Of a stretch of DNA of 25,258 bases, positions 20,659-25,258 are shown piece after piece. Made by a program: the position numbers and the translations under genes. The number at the start of each line of letters is the position of its first letter. Positions within the stretch are counted from its first letter, which is position 1. The DNA is from Apostichopus californicus (taxonomy: Eukaryota; Echinodermata; Holothuroidea; Aspidochirotida; Stichopodidae), in NCBI GenBank assembly GCA_020650975.1, contig JAIPMN010040541.1, forward strand, positions 1 through 25,258, in the 5' to 3' direction. The notes beneath the pieces were generated by a model, which saw only the letters and a program-made list of their open reading frames with translations, made no database searches and had not been told where the DNA came from.

Positions 20659-21335
20659 CTTGGAAAAACAAAATAGAATAGAGTGATAAATTTATTGGGC
20701 AAAAGATTGGTGCAAATCTGCAACTTCACTCACAAGTGACTGTTATTGGAATATTCCAAATCTGTCCAACGTGATTATTCTTTTTGATTAGTTTTATACA
20801 ACTAAGTTTCATTACACATGAGTAATAATGTACATTGCGCTTCGCCTATCACTTCCATTGACACTATCACGAACCTAAAGACCACTTTGTGGCGTTTGTA
20901 AAATTTTGCATGTTAACGGTAACGAGATGGAAATCTATAATATGTTCAAATAAGATCAAACAACAAGACTAAGAAGTCTAAAATCTAAGAATGGAGAAGC
21001 AGTTACAAACCTTCTACGTCTATGACGAACGTTGACATAGTTTCTTTGTTTTTGAAACATTCATACTTTCCAATATGAAGTAACGTTATCGGGTAGATGT
21101 ACAGTGAGTTATTTTGTAGTAAACTCAAGCTTTTTGAGAAATCGTCTTCCAACAAAAAACCTCCAATAAATAACAAATTTTCTTGAAATCTCCATTGAAT
21201 TTTCTTCTGCTCTTGGCTACAATGCAGAGAAATAGAATTATTCATTGCTATTGAATATTTGTACACATTATGAGCACATGAAATATATACAAAAACTGCA
21301 TATAGTACGACAGCTGTAAAATTAACGGCTGTCAT
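20329..21335 (-). CDS. Ig-superfamily gene, V-C2 portion (partial, two exons seen)
   Basis: The two minus-strand exons, 21011-21335 and 20329-20658, join in phase 1. They give a signal peptide, a V-type Ig domain and a C2-type Ig domain, and end at a phase-1 donor, so at least one further exon (membrane span or more domains) must follow. The gene lies head to head with the plus-strand Ig receptor, 495 bp between the two ATGs. Its C2 domain carries the same SRPAVNLS motif as the neighbour's first C2 domain, so the two are diverged paralogues. No convincing third exon was found between 17770 and 20322. The gene could end in an exon I cannot recognise, extend outside the window, or be 3'-truncated. 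Confidence 0.7.
21011..21335 (-). CDS. Exon 1: signal peptide and V-type Ig domain
   Basis: I chose the ATG at 21335 (context GGAAAATGA) because it directly precedes a hydrophobic leader, MTAVNFTAVVLYAVFVYISC. The frame is open upstream to 21440, but that part looks like untranslated leader. The V-type domain shows C39 (SISLHC), W48 (IQWRF), NNSLYIYPI as E strand, and IGKYEC with C93 as F strand. The domain is therefore canonical, unlike the first V domain of the neighbouring gene. The exon ends GAAG|GTTTGT in phase 1. This donor is weaker than the others in the locus. Confidence 0.7.
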
Positions 21336-21830
21336 TTTCCAAAACAAAAACTCAAACAGTAGTGTGTGAAAAGATTCGAGAAAGAAAGTTAACATGGACA
21401 TATACATATCTTTAAGTATAAACATGCACCATGTACTCAACGTAAACTGAAACTACGGATGCTTTTTGAAGTTCAGCTTATTTTAAATATTTACAATTGC
21501 AAAACAATACGATGGGTTGGAGTGAGTTTGGCTGATAAACTGATTCAAAGTGTGTTCATCAAGGAAACATGAACCGTACATTACAATATCAAGATGACCG
21601 TAAGGACTCGAATGCCTTTAATTCAAACAGCAAATATTCACGAAATGTAAGACCTGAAGACATCCGGTCAAAATATTCTTAGCACTATTTAGTAGTGAGA
21701 ATGAAACGATATGTACTTTGTCCAGAGAATTTATATACAGTCACCAAGTTGTAATTCTTCTTTTAATTACACAAAAAAAGTTAAGCAATTTGGATTTTCT
21801 TTACAGTTGAAGGTGCTCCCGCCTAGAGTA
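21336..21830. promoter_or_regulatory. Divergent intergenic promoter region between two Ig genes
   Basis: This 495-bp gap separates the start codons of two head-to-head paralogues and must contain both 5' leaders, so shared control is plausible. Visible elements are TATATA at 21732-21737, the acceptor-like TTTTCTTTACAG at 21795-21806, and GACCGTAAGGAC near 21600, a donor-like site that could end a plus-strand leader exon. The text GGAAACATGAACCGTACATTACAATAT near 21566 faintly resembles the start block of the six-copy cassette. That resemblance may be chance. Confidence 0.4.
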
Positions 21831-21891
21831 ATGGCTCTATTTTATCTAGCGGTATTAGCCGCAGTGATATTTCAGACGCCTGGCATATGCG
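21831..21891 (+). CDS. Exon 1 of plus-strand Ig receptor: signal peptide
   Basis: The ATG at 21831 opens a hydrophobic leader, MALFYLAVLAAVIFQ, followed by TPGIC, typical of a cleaved signal peptide. The exon ends at a strong donor, GCG|GTGAGT, in phase 1. The context AGTAATGG has a purine at -3 and G at +4, which fits an initiator. A pyrimidine-rich acceptor (TTTTCTTTACAG, ending at 21806) lies 24 bp upstream of the ATG. The exon may therefore begin at 21807 with a spliced 5'UTR exon further upstream. Alternatively, transcription starts downstream of the TATATA at 21732. Confidence 0.75.
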
Positions 21892-24800
21892 GTGAGTATC
21901 TTTTAAAGAAATAAAATAATGAAAGTGACGATGCCAATAAAAAACATGACATTACATTAAGCAGCATCGGGATTAATTTGATATTGCAAATGTATCTAAA
22001 AATCAAATATGTCTCGGTAACTATGTACCACAACTAAGTAAGATATTTGTTATTAATTATTGTCAGGTTCTTAAGACTCTAATTGCACAAGAGCTACTAA
22101 TATAATTCGACATGTTTTACAGATTCTGCAGAATTTACAGAATCCACATCTCACAATCCATTTGGACTCTCAGAATGTTCCCTGGTACAATATCTTGAAA
22201 TTGGTAGGATGGGGCTTGTACATTGTTCATTTAACGTGAACTATTTGGCAGTAGCTTGGTATAACCTGAAGGAAATGAAATCCATCTTGCTTTACAAAGA
22301 CGGAGTGAAAACAGGAGACGGCTTCGACTCCGGAGAATTTGATATTTATCCTAACGGTTCACTGGTGATAAGAAACGTTACTACGAACTACGAATCCGTT
22401 TACACTGTTTCGAAGATCATCTCCCGCTTAGAAGTACCCGTGTCTTATGATATAAATGTACATACGACAGGTAAGTCTATCTCATTTAGCTTATTTAGAA
22501 AAGAAAGTAAAGTATTGGGAAACTTATGATGTTTGTCTTTGAGTTGTATTTGTTTCTTAATTAATCAATCAATGTTTGTCATCAACTCTTAAGTAACAAC
22601 TACAATTCAAAAAGGCTCTTTGCTTTTTAATTGGCTTGTTAAGATTTCTGCAATGTTATTGCCAATGTTCATAACATTAGAAATTAATCCCCAAAAAAAG
22701 AAAAGTAGAACGCAAGCCTAATAATAGTTATATGAAAATTATGTTACAGAAATATAATTTGTATTGTCACTTTGAACACTGTAATCCACTACTTCCCGTA
22801 CTCAGAGTGATCACGCAATTTACTCCCTACCGATGATTTACTTGCATAGTTACGTAACATATCATACCAATCTGACGATATATGCATCAATGTGTCACAC
22901 AATTGCAATAATGTTGTCGTTCGATCTTTTGTTCAACTCTGACATGTGATATTTCATAGTATAAGAAGATGTAATTCCAGTGACATAAAAAAATTAAGAT
23001 ATGCTAAATGGGTTGGATGTCAAGCACATTCTAGTAGTTCAACTACTTTTGAGGGGGAAAAGTACCCAACGTGTTGTCAGACAGGTATGGTTAGGTTCTT
23101 AAGTTTTCTTATTTTTGTACGGATATGTCAACTATTTATAATTATCACGAAAATTCGTTCTATTGCCTACAGTGACACCAGCTACTACCATTCCTGTCGT
23201 TGACCAGTGTTCGTACATATTCGATAACATATGTGTCAAGATGACTGTAAGACATATTGAAGTAACTTGCTCCATTAAAGACAGCCGTCCCGCGGTCAAC
23301 CTGAGTTGGAAAGAACGAACACATGGAAGTGACGACATCCTAGCATCACATTACATGAATTTCACAAACAATAATGTAACTTATACGTCACGTGCAACAA
23401 CCAATTTTCTTTTTAAGGAATCATCCCTTCTTACCCTCTTGGTCTGTCAGGCTTCTAGTGTTCCTCTAAATTTGATTGAAGAAGAAAACATTATTCTGAT
23501 TGAACGTCAAACTGATTACGAATCAATTTTCACTCCTGATAAGACTTATGTGAAAATCCATTCACGAATGTATTTATCATGTAACGACCGTACCCTAAAT
23601 TTACTCATGTGGAAGCGATCACGTGGTAGAGAAGCTGATGTTGAAACAATGTTTGTAAGTATCTTCAAGCCAAGTAACCTTACCCAATTGACCTACAAGG
23701 AATACCAACTTGAAGTTGATGGCAGCATTTCTCTACAGAACACGCTGTTAGAACATGAAGGACTCTACGCGTGTCTACACGATAATGGTGTTAGCGGAGG
23801 CATGAAGTTGCACAATGTATCTGTCATTGGTAAGATGGTTTTATCATTTTATTGTTTCATCTATTTTGTTAAAAAACAAATCAAGAATATTCACCAAAAC
23901 AGACTTAATATGGTATTTCCAAGTCTTCATGTTATATCATCAAGATGGTTGACAATCATCGTGATCTTGCTCATGACAGCGTTAAATGCGTATGGAACTA
24001 TTTTCTTCTTAGCAGCGTTCTCTGCAATTTACAGCCCTCAATATTTCTGCATTCTGTTCTACGTAGGCCTCTATTTTCTTCAATTCAATGACTGTCAATC
24101 TCGAACCTACACTGGGGTGAAACCACCGCAAATCTAGCGATTAACAGTTTGTTAACTTAAGAAGTTGCCCGGAGCTAGCTAAGCGCAATTTACAGCAAAC
24201 TGTAGTCGTAAATAAACTATTTAAGACCAATAGTGCAACCAGGCATGTTCAAGTGTAAATTACGAAACCATTATTTTAATATGTACTATATTGTTAACCT
24301 TGACACAATATCCTTCAATCATCACGAAGTAATTGTTCCATGTATCTTTTGCTTAACATCATACTCGTTTCATTTGACTGCATGTGATAACGTAGTTAGG
24401 AGTCCTTAACGGATTATACCTCTGAATACCTACTATTGAGGAATTTTGATACATACGCTTAACCTTAATGATTAATCAGCCTTTATGATATTATTGTACA
24501 ATATTTAATATCCTGTTGGGTGTGGTTGTTCCATCATTTCAGTGAATCCAATACCAGCTTTCCCATTGGTAGACGGTTGTAATCACCAACAGTACTGTGT
24601 GCTGGAAAAGGAACCTCGAGATGTCTTGACATGCTCTGTACTAGGAATAAGACCAGAGGTGACACTTGAATGGAGAGCATTTCGACAGGAAATCCCTATT
24701 GTGTTTACACAGCATGCATCAAAAGTGACAAAGGAGGGTGATGGATATGACGTATCTCTCACAGTTAATTTTGAAATCACTCTAACAGCTCAAGATAAAA

Positions 24801-25222
24801 TTACTGTAGAGTGTCACGCTGTAGGAGAGAATTCTGAACTCTTCAGTCTTTCTACCAAAGTGGATCTTCTCTTTAACAACGGTAAGTACGGCAAGTTGAA
24901 TTAACAAATACGAACAGTGTTATAAGAATAAATATTTGAGAATGGGAATTAACTTTGTAAGACTGTTTCATCATTACTTTCTTGTGTATATATGTTTTTA
25001 TTCTGCAGTGCTTCTCAGAGATCGGGACTCAAACATTTTAACAATAGCCATTATTGTGGGCGCTTTAATAACGCTCATTGTGATCATATCGGTCGTGTTG
25101 GTGTCCAGGTGCAGAAAGAGAAGAGGTAAGGAATTATTTTAATGTAACACGTGTCTACATGCTTATATATACACCGTTTCGTATGTATGATGTAATTCTT
25201 CATAGGGAAAAAGTCCGCATAA
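21831..25222 (+). CDS. Ig-superfamily type I membrane receptor, V-C2-V-C2, six exons
   Basis: This is a spliced gene whose six exons are 21831-21891, 22123-22470, 23173-23829, 24543-24881, 25009-25125 and 25206-25222. They join to a 512-residue protein ending in TAA at 25220-25222. Every intron is phase 1 with GT-AG ends, the classic arrangement of Ig-domain genes. The order is signal peptide (1-20), V-type Ig (about 39-136), C2-type Ig with an RPAVNLSW motif (about 149-246), V-type Ig ending EGLYAC (about 257-355), C2-type Ig with RPEVTLEW (about 368-465), a membrane span (about 478-500) and a short basic tail, RCRKRRGKKSA. The ectodomain looks like a doubled V-C2 unit. The tail has no tyrosine, so there is no ITAM or ITIM. 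Signalling would need a partner, or the protein acts in adhesion or as a ligand. The ligand is unknown. The nearest families by pattern are nectin/Kirrel/CD80-like V-C2 proteins, but orthology is not claimed. The last short exon is the least certain. Without it the frame reads on to a stop at 25140-25142, giving a similarly short tail. Confidence 0.85.
22123..22470 (+). CDS. Exon 2: first V-type Ig domain, lacking the second canonical Cys
   Basis: The exon is bounded by acceptor TGTTTTACAG and donor ACAG|GTAAGT. It encodes residues 21-136, including B-strand C55, the core W66 (AVAWYNL), a DGVKTGDG turn, and PNGSLVIRNV, the usual E-strand pattern. The F strand reads YESVYTV where DxGxYxC is expected, so the second disulphide cysteine is Val116. 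An additional cysteine, C39, lies 16 residues before C55 and could pair with it or remain free. Three acceptor AGs (ending at 22122, 22131 and 22140) are spaced exactly 9 nt apart in the same frame. Alternative use would change the mature N terminus by 3 or 6 residues. Confidence 0.8.
22471..23172 (+). other. Intron 2 of the plus-strand Ig receptor
   Basis: This 702-bp phase-1 intron runs from GTAAGTCTATC to TTGCCTACAG. An internal open stretch (22946-23090) ends at an excellent donor, CAGACAG|GTATGG, also phase 1. No acceptor in a matching phase precedes it, so I do not call an exon. It could be a dead or alternative exon. Confidence 0.6.
23173..23829 (+). CDS. Exon 3: C2-type plus V-type Ig domains fused in one exon
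   Basis: This 657-bp exon (acceptor TTGCCTACAG, donor ATTG|GTAAGA) encodes residues 137-355, two Ig domains without an intervening intron. The C2-type domain has C169, SRPAVNLSW with W182, and C228 (LLVCQAS). It is preceded by PVVDQC(149) and C157, an extra cysteine pair also found in the second C2 domain. The V-type domain has C273, W283 (LLMWKRS), a DGSISLQN E-strand and a canonical EHEGLYAC F strand ending at C337. All other domains of both genes occupy one exon each, so intron loss or exon fusion is likely here. The open frame continues past the donor to 24137, but that extension loses Ig character and is intronic. Confidence 0.8.
23830..24542 (+). other. Intron 3 of the plus-strand Ig receptor
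   Basis: The 713-bp intron runs from GTAAGATGG to ATCATTTCAG. Its first 300 bp stay open in the exon-3 frame and encode hydrophobic stretches (VLSFYCFIYFV; LTIIVILLMTAL). Read-through would therefore give a C2-V protein with an alternative hydrophobic C terminus ending at 24137. This could be an intron-retention isoform or simply AT-rich open frame. Confidence 0.5.
24543..24881 (+). CDS. Exon 4: membrane-proximal C2-type Ig domain
   Basis: Acceptor CCATCATTTCAG and donor AACG|GTAAGTA bound residues 356-468. The domain shows C386, GIRPEVTLEW with W399, and C446 (ITVECHAVG). The stretch PLVDGC(368)NHQQYC(374) before C386 parallels PVVDQC...C in exon 3, so the two C2 domains are sister copies. 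The RP-x-V-x-L-x-W signature is the one seen in C2-set domains of nectin, Kirrel and nephrin-type proteins. It also occurs, with W replaced by F, in the neighbouring minus-strand gene. Confidence 0.85.
25009..25125 (+). CDS. Exon 5: transmembrane segment and start of cytoplasmic tail
   Basis: Acceptor TTTTTATTCTGCAG and donor AGAG|GTAAGG bound this exon. It encodes a short juxtamembrane piece (LLRDRDSN), a hydrophobic span beginning ILTIAIIVGALITLIV, and the basic stop-transfer sequence RCRKRR. The positive-inside charge places the Ig domains outside the cell. No charged residue lies inside the span, so there is no obvious docking site for an ITAM adaptor. Confidence 0.8.
25206..25222 (+). 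CDS. Exon 6: last codons and stop (tentative)
   Basis: An acceptor, TGTAATTCTTCATAG, ends at 25205. Joined in phase 1 to exon 5 it adds GKKSA and then TAA at 25220-25222. The polypyrimidine tract is weak and the coding part is only 17 nt, so the call rests on phase agreement and position. No AATAAA polyadenylation signal is visible before the window ends. Confidence 0.45.
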
Positions 25223-25258
25223 AAATGTGAGATCGACCTCTATTCAAATATATATATA

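Noticed and set aside
22946-23090. Possible extra exon in intron 2 ending at CAGACAG|GTATGG
   Set aside because: The donor is good and phase 1, but every upstream AG gives the wrong phase or an immediate stop.
23132-23338. Minus-strand open frame over exon 3
   Set aside because: It is antisense to a well-supported Ig exon and has no domain of its own.
1-25258. CRISPR array, bacterial operon, or retrovirus-like coding sequence
   Set aside because: There are no regularly spaced identical repeats, no prokaryotic gene layout, and no reverse transcriptase, integrase or capsid motifs in any frame.

Overview
The window reads as AT-rich genomic DNA of an invertebrate animal. The evidence is split coding exons with GT-AG borders and uniform phase-1 introns, immunoglobulin (Ig) domain receptor genes, tRNA-derived SINEs, simple-sequence repeats and long non-coding stretches. 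The exact lineage cannot be fixed from sequence alone. Reduplicated Ig-superfamily receptors of this kind occur in echinoderms, other invertebrate deuterostomes and cnidarians. There is no bacterial-style gene content.

Layout. Positions 1-17770 hold no convincing conventional protein gene. They form a nested tandem duplication. Unit A (about 1-11318) is followed by a shorter diverged copy, unit B (about 11319-17770), which lacks two segments of unit A, and by a small trace of a third copy near 17880. Within unit A there is an older dimer-of-dimers structure. Across both units a cassette of about 190 bp recurs six times (near 3754, 6561, 7571, 10641, 15158 and 17116). Each copy has a start block (AACATGAACTTTG-like), a GGCGCC block, an ATGGCGGAC block in two copies, and a splice-donor-like GTAAGT/GTAATA always 115-120 bp after GGCGCC. 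CRE/CCAAT/TATA promoter-like modules lie 0.3-0.85 kb upstream of three cassettes. This looks like an amplified array of promoters plus non-coding first exons, some decaying. Two copies carry a short conserved ORF beside or downstream of the CRE module, with an Ig F-strand-like DMGRYE motif.

Unit B has acquired tRNA-derived SINEs at both places where it differs structurally from unit A. One (13410-13640) has a body of three consecutive hairpins. The other (15543-15747, minus strand) has a tRNA head followed by a near-consensus hammerhead-ribozyme core.

Positions 17936-20322 show only repeats, including a G-quadruplex-type run and a poly-C/(CA)n tract. At 20329-25222 two Ig-superfamily genes stand head to head. 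The minus-strand gene (signal peptide, V-type Ig, C2-type Ig) is seen only as two exons. The plus-strand gene can be followed from start to stop in six exons: signal peptide, V, C2, V, C2, one membrane span and an 11-residue basic tail, 512 residues in all. All introns are phase 1. Its first V domain lacks the second canonical cysteine. The pair probably encodes cell-surface recognition or adhesion molecules controlled from a shared intergenic region of about 0.5 kb.
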